From positions 1 through 64,000 of the forward strand of contig NZ_NFSC01000027.1 in the NCBI RefSeq assembly GCF_002157505.1: a DNA stretch of 64,000 nt. Reading direction: 5' to 3'. Of this stretch, positions 50,151 to 59,601 are shown in pieces. The position numbers and the translations under genes are program-made. The DNA comes from Arthrobacter agilis (GTDB taxonomy: Bacteria; Actinomycetota; Actinomycetes; Actinomycetales; Micrococcaceae). A model generated the notes under the pieces. It searched no databases, was not told the DNA's origin, and was given only the letters and a program-made list of their open reading frames with translations. Within the stretch, counting starts at the first letter, position 1; every line of letters starts with the position of its first letter.

Positions 50151-51614
50151 TCAGGTCCCGCAGTACGTCGTGTACGAGCCGAAGTCCTCCGGCGCTCCCG
50201 CGGCGTAGCGCTCCAGCCCGGGCCGCGCGACGAAGGGCGCGCGGACGACATCTACCAGCCGGTCCAGAGGTTCGAGGTCGCCGGCCGTCGCGGCCGCGAG
50301 CGCCTCCTCGACGAGGTGGTTCCTCGGGATGTACACGGGGTTGACGCGGTCCATCGCGTCGGCGTCAGGGGTCAGCGACAGCCAGCGGGCCGCCCAGGCG
50401 TCGAAGGCTGCGACGTCGAGCACCTTGTCGCGGGCCGGCCGCGCGTCGCCGCGGACCACCGAGCTGAGGCCGCGGAAGAAGGACGTGTAGTCCACGTGGT
50501 TCTCCTGCAGGAGGGTGAGCACGTCGTTGGCGAGGGGCGACGCCACGTCGTCGCCGACGTCGTCGGGCAGTCCCAGCTTGGCCTTCATGCCGGCGAGCCA
50601 GGCGCCGCTGTACTGGGGGCGGAAGGCCTCGAGCGCGCCGACGGCGAGCTGAATAGCCTGCTCCTGCTCGTCGTGGAGGAGCGGCAGGAGGGTCTCCGCG
50701 AGGCGTGCGAGGTTCCACTCGGCAATGAGCGGCTGGTTGGCGTAGGCGTAGCGTCCGCCGCGGTCGATGGAGCTGTAGACGGTGGAGTAGTCGAACACGT
50801 CCATGAACGCGCAGGGCCCGTAGTCGATGGTCTCGCCCGAGATGGTCATGTTGTCCGTGTTCATCACGCCGTGGATGAATCCCACGAGCATCCACTGCGC
50901 CACGAGCGAAGCCTGCGCGGACACGACGGACTCGAACAGCGCCAGGTAGGGGCGCTCGGCCGAGGCGGCCTCGGGGTAGTGCCGGCTGATTGCGTGGTCG
51001 GCGAGGCGCCTGAGGAGGTCCTGGTTGCCGGCGGCCGCCGCGTACTGGAAGCTGCCCACGCGCAGGTGGCTGCTCGCGACGCGCGTCAGGACGGCGCCGG
51101 GCAGCATCGTCTCGCGGCGCACGGCGCGTCCGGTGGCGACGACGGCGAGGGAGCGCGTCGTCGGGATCCCGAGTGCCTGCATGGCCTCGCTGAGGATGTA
51201 CTCGCGGAGCATCGGACCGACGACGGCGAGCCCGTCGCCGCCGCGTGCGAAGGGCGTGCGGCCCGAGCCCTTGAGGTGGATGTCGCGCAGGCGGCCCTCG
51301 GCGTCGGTGATCTCGCCGAGGAGGAGCGCACGTCCGTCGCCGAGCCTCGGGTTGAAGCTCCCGAACTGGTGGCCCGAGTAGGCCTGGGCCACCGGCGTGG
51401 CGCCCTCCGGCACCGAGGTGCCGATGAGCAGGGCGAGGCCCTCGGGGGAGCGGAGGAATCCGGGATCGAAGCCGAGTTCCGCGGCGAGCTGGTCGTTGAG
51501 GGCGAGCAGCTGCGGCTCGGGAGCCTCGTCCGCCTGCCACGCGACCGCCATCTCGGGCAGTTCCCGTGCGAAGCGACCGTCGAAAGTGACCCTGGAATCT
51601 GTAGGCACGCTCAT
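50151..51614 (-). CDS. selO: Protein adenylyltransferase SelO (YdiU/UPF0061 family)
   Basis: The product is a 487-residue pseudokinase-fold enzyme. Family signatures are [36 protein letters not shown] (K115), an [10 protein letters not shown] catalytic-type loop (Asp254) and [10 protein letters not shown] (metal-binding Asp264). SelO proteins transfer AMP to protein hydroxyls and are linked to oxidative stress. Length is typical of bacterial SelO. The C-terminus ends in YCGT with cysteine where some homologues have selenocysteine. It is unrelated to the flanking sugar clusters and is divergent from the HAD gene. Confidence 0.92.
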   Translation of the reverse strand: MSVPTDSRVTFDGRFARELPEMAVAWQADEAPEPQLLALNDQLAAELGFDPGFLRSPEGLALLIGTSVPEGATPVAQAYSGHQFGSFNPRLGDGRALLLGEITDAEGRLRDIHLKGSGRTPFARGGDGLAVVGPMLREYILSEAMQALGIPTTRSLAVVATGRAVRRETMLPGAVLTRVASSHLRVGSFQYAAAAGNQDLLRRLADHAISRHYPEAASAERPYLALFESVVSAQASLVAQWMLVGFIHGVMNTDNMTISGETIDYGPCAFMDVFDYSTVYSSIDRGGRYAYANQPLIAEWNLARLAETLLPLLHDEQEQAIQLAVGALEAFRPQYSGAWLAGMKAKLGLPDDVGDDVASPLANDVLTLLQENHVDYTSFFRGLSSVVRGDARPARDKVLDVAAFDAWAARWLSLTPDADAMDRVNPVYIPRNHLVEEALAAATAGDLEPLDRLVDVVRAPFVARPGLERYAAGAPEDFGSYTTYCGT

Positions 51615-51777
51615 CCCTCCACCGTACGCCCGGCGGCTGGGACCTTGTCACGGCCTGGGGCCCTGCATGACGCGCTTGCGCAATGCGTGGTTGGCCGACT
51701 CGCGGCGGTCACCCTACGATGGCCGACATCAGGCGCAGCCTTCCGGCTGGCACGGTGGTCCAGGGATAAGGGTTTCG

Positions 51778-52416
51778 ATGGCGAACGGCGATGACGCGGC
51801 ACGACTGGCCGAGAGGGTGCTGCAGGAGGCGGCAGGAGCGCGCGTCATCTGGGACTTCGACGGCGTCGTCGGGCATACAGAACCGCTGCACGAGGCGAGC
51901 TACCGGGACCTGGCGGAACGGCGGGGCTACCGTTTCGGCCCCGGTTTCTTCGGCGACCTCGTGGGCCACACCGAGCAGTGGATCTGGGAGCGGGTGATCT
52001 CCGAAGGATTCCCTGCCGCCGAGGAGGACATCGCCGCGCTCCACAGGGAACGCGGTGAGGTCGTCGCTGTCTCGGCGCTGGCGGGCCTTTCGCCGTCCTG
52101 GCTCGCCGCTCGCCTCATGCCGGCCCTGGCGGATGTCGCCGTCGAGCAGGTGGTGGTCTCCAACGGAGACCCGGACCTCATCGCGACGCTGCTCGGGAAG
52201 TGGGGCCTCGACCCGTTCGTGCGCGTGGCACGCCGCGACCACGGCCGCGACAAGGAAGCGCTGTTCCGCGAGCTGTGCGTGCCGCCGTGCGTGGTGCTGG
52301 AGGACAGCGACGCCTACCTCGCACTGGGCAGGGAGCTCGGCGCCTTCACGGTAGGGGTCCGGCACTCGCACAACCCCCACGCTGCACTGGATGCAGACCT
52401 CACCACCCACCTCTGA
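51778..52416 (+). CDS. HAD superfamily hydrolase
   Basis: The 212-residue protein has the HAD motif I WDFDGVVGHTEP (Asp26 and Asp28), motif II VVVSNGDPD, and motif III/IV with RDHGRDKEALFRE followed by VVLEDSDAYLALGRE. It is phosphoglycolate-phosphatase-like, with a small helical cap after motif I. The substrate is unknown. Start ATG 51778 is chosen. It lies 28 bp before a 2-hydroxyacid dehydrogenase gene on the same strand, probably in one transcript. Confidence 0.85.
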   Translation: MANGDDAARLAERVLQEAAGARVIWDFDGVVGHTEPLHEASYRDLAERRGYRFGPGFFGDLVGHTEQWIWERVISEGFPAAEEDIAALHRERGEVVAVSALAGLSPSWLAARLMPALADVAVEQVVVSNGDPDLIATLLGKWGLDPFVRVARRDHGRDKEALFRELCVPPCVVLEDSDAYLALGRELGAFTVGVRHSHNPHAALDADLTTHL

Positions 52417-52444
52417 ACCGTCCGCCGCCGAGCAAGGACCCGAC

Positions 52445-53482
52445 ATGACCGAATCAACGAAACCCTCCACGAAACCCGTCGTCCTCCTCCGTCCCGCGCC
52501 GCAGAAGCGGGACCGGATCTTCACGCCCGAGGCCCTGGCCCGGCTCGACGCCGCCTTCACCGTCGTCGACCTCGAGGACGCCCCGGACGACGCCCTGTTC
52601 GAGGAACACCTGCAGGATGCGTTCGCGATCGTCGGCCAGCCGGACCTCGACGCCGACCGGTTGGCTCGGGCAACCAGCCTGAAGGCCCTCATCAACGTCG
52701 AGGGCAACTTCTTCCCGAACGTCGACTACGGCACGGCCTTCGCGAACGGCGTGCGCGTGCTGGGCTGCGGGTCGGCCTACTCGCAGGCCGTCGCCGAATT
52801 CTCGCTGGGCCTCGCCCTCGATCTCGCCCGCGGCATCAGCGGGCAGGACGGCGCGATGCGCAACGGCACCGAGAAGTACGTCAGCGAGTCCGCGGGGGAC
52901 GCCATCCTCCTGCACCGCGCCGCCGTCGGGATCCTCGGCTACGGCAACCTCGGGCGCAGCTTCCACCGACTGCTCCAGCCGTTCCACGCCACGGTGCGCA
53001 TCTACGATCCGTGGCTGCCGCCCGCCGTCATCGAGGAGACCGGTGGAATCCCCACCGGTCTCGAGGAGACCCTGCGCTCCAGCCAGTTCCTCTTCGTCTT
53101 CGCGACGGCGACAGCGGACAACGCCCACCTGCTCGACGGCGCGGCCCTCGACCTCCTGCCCGACGGCGCCCGTATCATCCTCGTCAGCCGGGCTGCCGTC
53201 GTGGACTACGACGCGCTGCTGGAACGGCTGCAGCAGGGCCGCTTCCTCGCGGCCATCGATGTGTGGCCCACCGAACCCCTGCCGAAGGACAGCCCGTTCC
53301 GGGAGCTGGCCAACACCGTCCTGTCCCCGCACCGAGCCGGAGGAATCCCCCAGGCGTTCTCCTCCATCGGCGACATGGTGGTGGACGACCTCACCCTGAT
53401 GGCCCGGGGACTCCCGCCCGTCCGGCTGCAGGCGGCAGCCCCAGAACTGGTGGGACGCTACCGCAACAAGCCGGTCACCTGA
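52445..53482 (+). CDS. D-2-hydroxyacid dehydrogenase (NAD-dependent, phosphoglycerate dehydrogenase-like)
   Basis: The product has 345 residues. The Rossmann motif is VGILGYGNLGRSF; the catalytic triad is visible as the Arg in VSRAAVVD, the Glu in WPTEPLP and the His in LSPHRAGG. The N-terminal substrate domain is atypical (VGQPDLDADRLARATSLKAL, then VEGNFFPNVDY) and resembles sugar-acid-associated members. Start ATG 52445 is used. The stop overlaps the convergent SorC-family gene by 8 bp. It may handle a hydroxy- or keto-acid from the neighbouring sugar pathway. Confidence 0.85.
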   Translation: MTESTKPSTKPVVLLRPAPQKRDRIFTPEALARLDAAFTVVDLEDAPDDALFEEHLQDAFAIVGQPDLDADRLARATSLKALINVEGNFFPNVDYGTAFANGVRVLGCGSAYSQAVAEFSLGLALDLARGISGQDGAMRNGTEKYVSESAGDAILLHRAAVGILGYGNLGRSFHRLLQPFHATVRIYDPWLPPAVIEETGGIPTGLEETLRSSQFLFVFATATADNAHLLDGAALDLLPDGARIILVSRAAVVDYDALLERLQQGRFLAAIDVWPTEPLPKDSPFRELANTVLSPHRAGGIPQAFSSIGDMVVDDLTLMARGLPPVRLQAAAPELVGRYRNKPVT

Positions 53483-54494
53483 TCCGGGAGGCCGGCGCCC
53501 TCAGGTCGAGCCGGGGCGGCTCCAGCAGCTGCCGGGCGACCTCGGAGTCGGTGATGAGCACGTTCACCCAGCCACCGTTGATGGCGCCCCGGATGGCGGC
53601 GAGCTTCCGCATGCCGCCTGCGACGCCGATCCGGCGGGGGATCCGGAGCATCGCCTCGGAGCTGATGGAAATCATGCGTTCCTCGATCGCCGGGTTCATC
53701 GGCTGGCCGTCGATGTCGAAGTAGCGCAGGCAAATTTCCCCGACCGCCCCCGAGTCCAGCAGCTCTTTCTCCTCCGCCGCCGTCAGCGCGTTGCCGCTCG
53801 CCCGCCACAGCGGCGACGCGGGAAAGGTCCCGATCCCCACCAGCGAGGTGTTGACCCGCGACCACGCCTCGGCGGTGCTGGCGACGGCGGGGTCGTCGAG
53901 GAAGGCCTGGCGGATGCCGTGATTCGCCACGAGTCCCGGTGCCGCCATGTAGAAGGGGCGCGCCGAGGTGAGTTCGGCCAGGTGCGAGACGAGCCGTGTC
54001 GCCTGCACCTGGGCCTGCGGACTCCCGACGCCGCCGATCAGCTGGATCACCTCGCTCAGGATCTTCCGGGGACGCGACCGCATCGCCTCCACCGTCTGCA
54101 GCAGGGTGGTGCTCCACGACGAGATGCCGACGACGTCGTTCACCTCGATGGTGGTCTCGAGGTAGCTGGCCGCGCAGGAGCCGAGCCGCATGCCGAGCGA
54201 GGCGTCGTCCACCATGTCCGCCACCACTACCTCCTGGAGGCCGTACTTCTCCTCCAGGGCCTTCTCGAGCCCGACGTAGATGCCGGCCGGCTGCACCACG
54301 GACGTGCGGACGATGCCGAGTTCGGCAGCCAGCTTCAGGCACCGGGAGACCCTCGCCTGGGAAAGGTTCAGCCGGCCGGAGATGTCTCCCTGGGCCAGGC
54401 CCTCCTCGTGGTAGAGCACGGCGATCTTGGTCAGGAGACGGAGCTGGTCGGGGGTCGCGGTCGTTAGTGACGTGGGGTCGTTCGGGGGTGTCAT
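53475..54494 (-). CDS. SorC/DeoR-like sugar-binding transcriptional regulator
   Basis: The 339-residue protein has an N-terminal helix-turn-helix (YHEEGLAQGDISGRLNLSQA, then RVSRCLKLAAELGIV) and a sugar-phosphate-binding SorC domain with DVVGISSWSTTLLQTVEAM and QLIGGVGSPQAQVQATRL. Such regulators respond to phosphorylated sugars and usually control the adjacent transport operon, here divergent from 54732. A TGAAT-N4-ATTCA palindrome and a related CTGAAT element lie in the 237-bp intergenic region. Confidence 0.87.
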   Translation of the reverse strand: MTPPNDPTSLTTATPDQLRLLTKIAVLYHEEGLAQGDISGRLNLSQARVSRCLKLAAELGIVRTSVVQPAGIYVGLEKALEEKYGLQEVVVADMVDDASLGMRLGSCAASYLETTIEVNDVVGISSWSTTLLQTVEAMRSRPRKILSEVIQLIGGVGSPQAQVQATRLVSHLAELTSARPFYMAAPGLVANHGIRQAFLDDPAVASTAEAWSRVNTSLVGIGTFPASPLWRASGNALTAAEEKELLDSGAVGEICLRYFDIDGQPMNPAIEERMISISSEAMLRIPRRIGVAGGMRKLAAIRGAINGGWVNVLITDSEVARQLLEPPRLDLRAPASRIR

Positions 54495-54574
54495 AAAGCG
54501 CTACCTTTCGAGGTCGACCAGCAGACTCTGAATATATATGCAGGGCTGATTGGCGCGCTCTCCGAGGGGTGGTC

Positions 54575-54588
54575 TGAATGCCTATTCA
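54575..54588. promoter_or_regulatory. Putative SorC-family operator
   Basis: TGAAT-GCCT-ATTCA is a perfect five-base inverted repeat between the divergent SorC-type regulator and the sugar transporter operon. A second CTGAAT followed by ATATATATG at 54528-54540 may be a related half site. The assignment is by position only. Confidence 0.4.
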
Positions 54589-54731
54589 ACGGTCACGAAT
54601 CGTTATAACTCATTCCCGGAGAACCCTTTTTCGGCGTCGTTGCGCTCCTAGACTCCAAGCATCCATCCAGCTTCAGCGCCGAAGTTTCGCGAGGAATTTC
54701 CCGTCTGATCCACCTGTCTCAGGGAGACACC

Positions 54732-55829
54732 ATGAAGTCATCGACGACTGCACGACCAGCTCTGAAATCCGCAGGCATCCTCTCCACGTTCGCCCTGGCC
54801 GCCCTAGCCCTTGCCGGGTGTGGCGCGGCCGCCCCTACTGCCGGCGGCACCGCGACCGGCGGCGCCGCGTCCACTTCCTGCTCCGTCGAGGGGGAGCCGT
54901 TCAGCACGGACGACGCCGAGGACAGCATCGAGTACAGCGAACTCGAGAACTCGCTGGGCGCCGTCCCCGAGGCCCCCGAGGACACGCAGATCGGCTCCAT
55001 CATGAAGTTCCTGGGCAACCAGTACTGGGTAGCCCTGTCCGACGGGCAGAAGGCCGCCGCCGAGAAGTACGGCGTCGGGGTCGACGTGCAGGCCGCAGCG
55101 ACGGAATCCGACCAGGTCGGCCAGCTGAACGCGGCGGAGACCATGCTCCAGAAGAAATACACGATGCTCGTCTCACCGCAGACGGACACCAACCTGTGCC
55201 CCGCCGTCGAGAAGGCCGAGCAGCAGGACCTGCTCGTCGTCAACGTCAACGACGCCGTCCTCCCCGGTGCCAAGCAGTGGGTGGGACCCAACCAGATGCA
55301 GAACGGCGTCAGCGCCGCCGAGTTCGTGCTCGAGTCCGCGGAGAAGGGCGACCAGGTCGCTGTCATCGAGGGCCAGGCCGGAGTCTACGCAGCGAAGCAG
55401 CGCACCACCGGATTCACCACCACCGCGGAGGAGGGCGGCCTCGAGGTCGTCGCCAGCGTTCCGGGTGACTGGGACATCGCGAAGGCACGCGACGCCGCGA
55501 CCACCATCATCAGCCAGTACCCCGACATCGCAGCGATCTACGCCAACAACGACGGCATGGCCCTCGGCGTGGCCGAGGCCGTGAACGCGGCAGGGAAGAA
55601 GGGCCAGATCATGGTGATCGGCACTGACGGCGTCGAAGCCGCCTACGACGCGATCCGCGCCGGCGACCTCACGGCCACCGTCGACTCCTACCCGTACCTG
55701 ACCGGCCAGGTCTCGGTGAATGTCGCCGTCCGGCTCCTCGGCGGACAGGACGTCCCCCGGGCCGTCTACACCCCGCAGGCACTCATCACCACGGAGAACG
55801 TCGACGACGCGCCTCCCACCCTTGACTGA
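54732..55829 (+). CDS. Sugar ABC transporter substrate-binding lipoprotein (RbsB/FrcB-like)
   Basis: The 365-residue protein has a signal peptide with lipobox (LALAGC, Cys30). Its periplasmic-binding type 1 domain shows GSIMKFLGNQYWVALSDGQK, LVSPQTDTNLCPAVEKAEQQ, DIAAIYANNDGMALGVAEAV and VIGTDGVEAAYDAI. It captures a monosaccharide or polyol for the permease and ATPase downstream. RBS AGGGAGA is present. It is the first gene of a five-gene operon controlled by the divergent SorC-type regulator. Confidence 0.9.
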   Translation: MKSSTTARPALKSAGILSTFALAALALAGCGAAAPTAGGTATGGAASTSCSVEGEPFSTDDAEDSIEYSELENSLGAVPEAPEDTQIGSIMKFLGNQYWVALSDGQKAAAEKYGVGVDVQAAATESDQVGQLNAAETMLQKKYTMLVSPQTDTNLCPAVEKAEQQDLLVVNVNDAVLPGAKQWVGPNQMQNGVSAAEFVLESAEKGDQVAVIEGQAGVYAAKQRTTGFTTTAEEGGLEVVASVPGDWDIAKARDAATTIISQYPDIAAIYANNDGMALGVAEAVNAAGKKGQIMVIGTDGVEAAYDAIRAGDLTATVDSYPYLTGQVSVNVAVRLLGGQDVPRAVYTPQALITTENVDDAPPTLD

Positions 55830-55871
55830 CGTGCCCCGTTCCTGCCAACCCCCCAGCAGAAAGTTCCCGGC

Positions 55872-56897
55872 GTGACACTCCCGATCAAGCACCCAGCACC
55901 CGCAGCGCGGGTCGCCGCCCATCCGGCGCCTGCCAAGGCGGGCCCTCCCGCCCGCCGCATGCCCGACTTCGCCAACAACCGCGTCCTCGGCGTGATCTTC
56001 GCCCTGATCATCACCTTCGCCATCTTCACCGCGCTCGTGCCGTCCTTCCTGAGCATCGCCAACCTGCTCGAGATGGGCGTGCAGTCCGCGATCATCGCGA
56101 TCATCGCCCTCGGCATGACCCTCGTCATCGTCACGGGCGGCATCGACCTCTCGGTCGGATCCATCGTCGGCCTCGTCAGCGTCGTCTGCGCGGCGAACCT
56201 CGACACGTGGGGAGCCTTCCCCACGATCATCGCCGGCATCCTGCTGGGGGCAGCGCTCGGCTTCATCAACGGCAGCCTCTCGGCCGTGTTCTCGCTCGAG
56301 TCCTTCGTGGTGACCCTCGCGACCCTCAACGTGTACCGGGGACTCGCGTTCCTCTATACGGAGGGGCTCCCGATCTTCGGCCTCGACCAGGGGTTCCGGA
56401 ACATCCTCAGCGGTACGGTCGGGAGCATCCCCAACCCGATCATCCTGCTGGTGGCCATCACGGTCATCTGCTACCTGATCCTCAACCGGTCCAAGCTGGG
56501 CGTCCACCTCAAGGCCGTCGGCACCAACGCGGACGCCTCGCTGAAGAGCGGTATCGCCGTCAAGCGCACCAAGGTCGCGGCCTTCGTCATCGCCGGCGGC
56601 CTGACGGGATTCGCCTCGGTCCTGCTGATCAGCCGGATCGGCGCCGCGGAGCCCATCTCCGGCACCGGCTACGAGCTCACGGTCATCGCCGCCGTCGTGG
56701 TGGGTGGCACCAGCCTCATGGGCGGACGCGCCTCGATCGTCGGGACGGTGCTCGGAGCCCTGCTCCTGGGTTCCATCCGGACGGGCCTCACGCTCCTCAA
56801 CGTCAACCCGTTCTTCCAGCTCCTCATCACCGGCCTCATCATCCTCCTCGCGGTCCTCGTGGACCGTGCTGCATCACGAACGAAAGCGAAGCGCTAA
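55872..56897 (+). CDS. Sugar ABC transporter permease (RbsC/FrcC-like)
   Basis: The 341-residue permease has the motif MTLVIVTGGIDLSVGSIVGL and a C-terminal GGTSLMGGRASIVGTVLGAL. It is the single permease of this system, so it probably acts as a homodimer. It starts at GTG 55872, and its stop overlaps the next start (TAATG). Confidence 0.92.
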   Translation: MTLPIKHPAPAARVAAHPAPAKAGPPARRMPDFANNRVLGVIFALIITFAIFTALVPSFLSIANLLEMGVQSAIIAIIALGMTLVIVTGGIDLSVGSIVGLVSVVCAANLDTWGAFPTIIAGILLGAALGFINGSLSAVFSLESFVVTLATLNVYRGLAFLYTEGLPIFGLDQGFRNILSGTVGSIPNPIILLVAITVICYLILNRSKLGVHLKAVGTNADASLKSGIAVKRTKVAAFVIAGGLTGFASVLLISRIGAAEPISGTGYELTVIAAVVVGGTSLMGGRASIVGTVLGALLLGSIRTGLTLLNVNPFFQLLITGLIILLAVLVDRAASRTKAKR

Positions 56898-57883
56898 TGC
56901 ACCCCGTCAAGTACTCCACCCGCCTGAACTCCTTCGCCCTCGGCATGGGCCGGAAGCTCCCCACCGGCGACGAGCCGGTCCTGGACCTCATCGCCACGGC
57001 CGGAACGGTCCCGGGCCTCACCTCCCTCGAGCTCAACTACCCCGAGCACTTCAAGCACGATTCCGTCGAGGACATCAAGGCCGCCCTCCAGAAAGCCGGG
57101 CTGGACGTGCCCGCCCTCCAGCTCCGCTGGCCCGCATCGCGGTTCAGCAACGGTGCCTTCACCAACGCGGACGCCGACATCCGGGCCGAGGCTGTCCAGA
57201 TGGTCGTCGAGGCCATCGACCTCTGCGCATCCTTCGGCGCGGACCACGTGCTGCTCTGGCCCGCCCACGACGGCTACGAGTACCCCCTGCAGATGGACTA
57301 CACCAAGTCCTGGGGGTGGATGGTCGACAGTCTCCGGACCGTGGCCGACCACAACCCGGCGATACGGGTCTCCATCGAGTACAAGCCGGCCGACCCGCGT
57401 GGGCGGACGATCCTGAACACCACCGGCGCCGTCATGGCCCTCGTCAACGACACCGACCGGCCGAACGTCGGCGTCACGCTCGACTTCGGGCACCTCCTCA
57501 TGGCCCGTGAGAACCCGGCCCAGTCGGCGGCGATGTGCCTGCGGGCCGGGAAAATGTTCGGCCTGCAGTTGAACGACTCCCACGGGGCGGCGGACGACGG
57601 CCTGATGGTGGGCAGCATCCACCTCTCCGAGACCATCGAACTCGCCTACTACCTCATCCGCGAGGGCTACGCCGGCACGTACTACTTCGACACCGACCCC
57701 GTGCGCGAGAACCCCGTCGAGGAGTGCGCGATGAACGTCGCGCGCATGGGGGCCATTCTCGAGATGGCCCGCAAGCTCGTCCGGGACCACCCGGAGCTAC
57801 CCACGGGGCATGCCCTGGATTCCGCTCCCATCCTGTGGGAGACAGTCATGGGGGAGAAGTGGAACACCACCGTATCTGTGTAG
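56897..57883 (+). CDS. Sugar isomerase/epimerase-like TIM-barrel protein
   Basis: The 328-residue xylose-isomerase-like TIM barrel has metal-ligand strands RVSIEYKPADPRGRT, GVTLDFGHLLMARENP, GLQLNDSHGAADDG and TYYFDTDPVRENPVEE. It is encoded between a sugar permease and a PfkB kinase, so it probably isomerises the imported aldose/ketose before or after phosphorylation. The exact sugar is unknown. Overlaps on both sides (1 bp upstream, 25 bp downstream) indicate coupled translation. Confidence 0.85.
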   Translation: MHPVKYSTRLNSFALGMGRKLPTGDEPVLDLIATAGTVPGLTSLELNYPEHFKHDSVEDIKAALQKAGLDVPALQLRWPASRFSNGAFTNADADIRAEAVQMVVEAIDLCASFGADHVLLWPAHDGYEYPLQMDYTKSWGWMVDSLRTVADHNPAIRVSIEYKPADPRGRTILNTTGAVMALVNDTDRPNVGVTLDFGHLLMARENPAQSAAMCLRAGKMFGLQLNDSHGAADDGLMVGSIHLSETIELAYYLIREGYAGTYYFDTDPVRENPVEECAMNVARMGAILEMARKLVRDHPELPTGHALDSAPILWETVMGEKWNTTVSV

Positions 57884-58815
57884 CCGGCTCCATCAACGTG
57901 GACCTGGTCGCCTACGTCGACGCCTCGCCGGAGGCCGCACGGTACTCCGGGGGGCTCGGCTTCCAGATGTCCGCGGGCGGCAAGAGCCTGAACACGGCCA
58001 TGACGATCGCGGCCCTGGCACCCGTCCAGCTCCTCGGCAGGGTCGGCGCCGACGACTTCGGGGCCTTCATCCGCCGGACGCTCACCGCGGCCGGGGTGGA
58101 CGCCCACGGCCTCGTCGTCGACGGCAGCGCAGGCACGGGCGTGGGGCACGTGAGGGTGAGTGCGGCAGGGGAGTACGACACGGTCGTCGTCCCCGGTGCG
58201 AACAACAACTTCGCGCCAGAGGACATCGACGGCTTCCTGCAGGACAACCCGGTGCCGGAGTACGCGGTCCTGAACCTCGAAGTCCCGTTCGCCACCACGG
58301 TGCATGCTGCCCGGCGCTTCCGCGAGGCCGGCGCCACCGTGGTGCTGAACCTCTCACCCGTGCAGGCGGAGGCCCGGGACCTGCTCCCGCTGGCCGACGT
58401 CGTCGTCCTCAACGCGGACGAGGCACGCCTTGTCCTCGGGCTGCACGACGAGCAGGACCCCGGCATCCTGCTGCAGGAACTGCGCGCCCGGGGTGCCTCC
58501 ACCGTCGTCCTCACCCTCGGCTCCGAGGGAGCCGCCTACGTCGACGACGGCGGCACTCCCGGGCGGATCGAGGGGATACCGGCGACCGTCGTCAACACCA
58601 TCGGTGCGGGCGATTCCTTCCTGGGCGGCTTCGTGGCCGCGCTCGCCGGCGGCTACCCCTTCCGCGAGGCCCTGGCATTCGCGGACGCAGCAGGCCGTAC
58701 CGTCTGCGGGAAGGCCGCGTCCTACCTCACTGCGGCGGACCGCCTCCGCCTGACTCCCGTTTCAGCACCCCTGGCCCCTACTACACCGAAAGCACCGGAA
58801 CCATCACATGGCTGA
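57859..58815 (+). CDS. PfkB family carbohydrate kinase (ribokinase-like)
   Basis: The 318-residue protein begins near ICVAGSINVDLVAYVDASPE. The substrate-pocket motif MSAGGKSLNTAMTIAAL and the catalytic NTIGAGDSFLGGFVAAL are those of the ribokinase/PfkB family. Start is taken at GTG 57859, inside the isomerase gene, just after a GGGGGAG stretch; the spacing is short, so the start is uncertain. It should phosphorylate the transported sugar, probably generating the inducer for the SorC-type regulator. Confidence 0.85.
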   Translation: MEHHRICVAGSINVDLVAYVDASPEAARYSGGLGFQMSAGGKSLNTAMTIAALAPVQLLGRVGADDFGAFIRRTLTAAGVDAHGLVVDGSAGTGVGHVRVSAAGEYDTVVVPGANNNFAPEDIDGFLQDNPVPEYAVLNLEVPFATTVHAARRFREAGATVVLNLSPVQAEARDLLPLADVVVLNADEARLVLGLHDEQDPGILLQELRARGASTVVLTLGSEGAAYVDDGGTPGRIEGIPATVVNTIGAGDSFLGGFVAALAGGYPFREALAFADAAGRTVCGKAASYLTAADRLRLTPVSAPLAPTTPKAPEPSHG

Positions 58816-59560
58816 GAACATGATCGAACTCATCGACGTCGAGAAGTACTTCGGCGGAGTCCACGCCCTTCGCGGCGTTTCCATGCAGATCCCCGCCGGG
58901 CAGGTCACCGCCATCATCGGCGACAACGGCGCCGGCAAGAGCACCCTCATCAAGTGCCTCTCCGGGATCCACCAACCCACCACCGGCCAGATCCTCGTCG
59001 ACGGCGTGCCGGCGGACATCGCATCACCGCACGCCTCGCGCGAGCTCGGCATCGAGACCGTCTACCAGGACCTCGCGGTGATCGACACGCTGAACGTGAT
59101 GCAGAACCTGTACCTCTCACGCGAGATCCGCACGGGAGTCTGGCCGTTCCGCCTGCTCAACCAGCGGAAGATGAAGGCCGGCGCCCGGGAGATGCTCGCC
59201 CGGATCGGCAACACGACCCTCTCGCTCACCCAGGAGGTGGGAGGGATGTCCGGCGGTCAACGGCAGGCGGTCGCCATCTGCCGCGCAGTCGCCTGGGGTG
59301 CCAAGACGGTGATCTTCGACGAGCCGACAGCCGCACTGGGGCCGAACGAGAGTGCCGAGGTGCACCGGCTCATCGCGTCCCTGCGGGAGCAGGGCATCAC
59401 GGTCATCCTCATCAGCCACAACTTCGAGGAAGTGATGGGGCTGGCCGACGTCATCTGGGTGATGCGGCAGGGGCGGGCCATCGCGAAGCGGAAGGCGTCG
59501 GAGACGACCGGACGGGAACTCGTCACGCTCCTGACCGGCGCGGACATCGCGGCCCAGTAG
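58808..59560 (+). CDS. Sugar ABC transporter ATP-binding protein, single domain (FrcA-like)
   Basis: The 250-residue ATPase has Walker A GDNGAGKS (38-45), signature MSGGQ (147-151), Walker B VIFDEPTA (DEPTA at 171-175) and H-loop ISHNFEE. It has only one nucleotide-binding domain, unlike RbsA, and therefore resembles FrcA of the rhizobial fructose system. It overlaps the kinase stop by 8 bp, and a hairpin follows its own stop. Confidence 0.9.
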   Translation: MAENMIELIDVEKYFGGVHALRGVSMQIPAGQVTAIIGDNGAGKSTLIKCLSGIHQPTTGQILVDGVPADIASPHASRELGIETVYQDLAVIDTLNVMQNLYLSREIRTGVWPFRLLNQRKMKAGAREMLARIGNTTLSLTQEVGGMSGGQRQAVAICRAVAWGAKTVIFDEPTAALGPNESAEVHRLIASLREQGITVILISHNFEEVMGLADVIWVMRQGRAIAKRKASETTGRELVTLLTGADIAAQ

Positions 59561-59563
59561 TGG

Positions 59564-59601
59564 AGGGCGGGCTGATCACACCAGGCTGGTCAGCCCGCCC
59601 T
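59564..59601. terminator. Bidirectional hairpin between ABC operon and LysR gene
   Basis: AGGGCGGGCTGA (59564-59575) pairs perfectly with TCAGCCCGCCCT (59590-59601) around a 14-base loop. It starts 4 bp after the ATPase stop and overlaps the last codons of the convergent LysR gene. Confidence 0.75.

Noticed and set aside
50090..50155. GGTGGTGCCGGTGGTACCGG-like low-complexity run, considered as a repeat array
   Set aside because: Units are irregular and short; no CRISPR-like spacing or conserved repeat.
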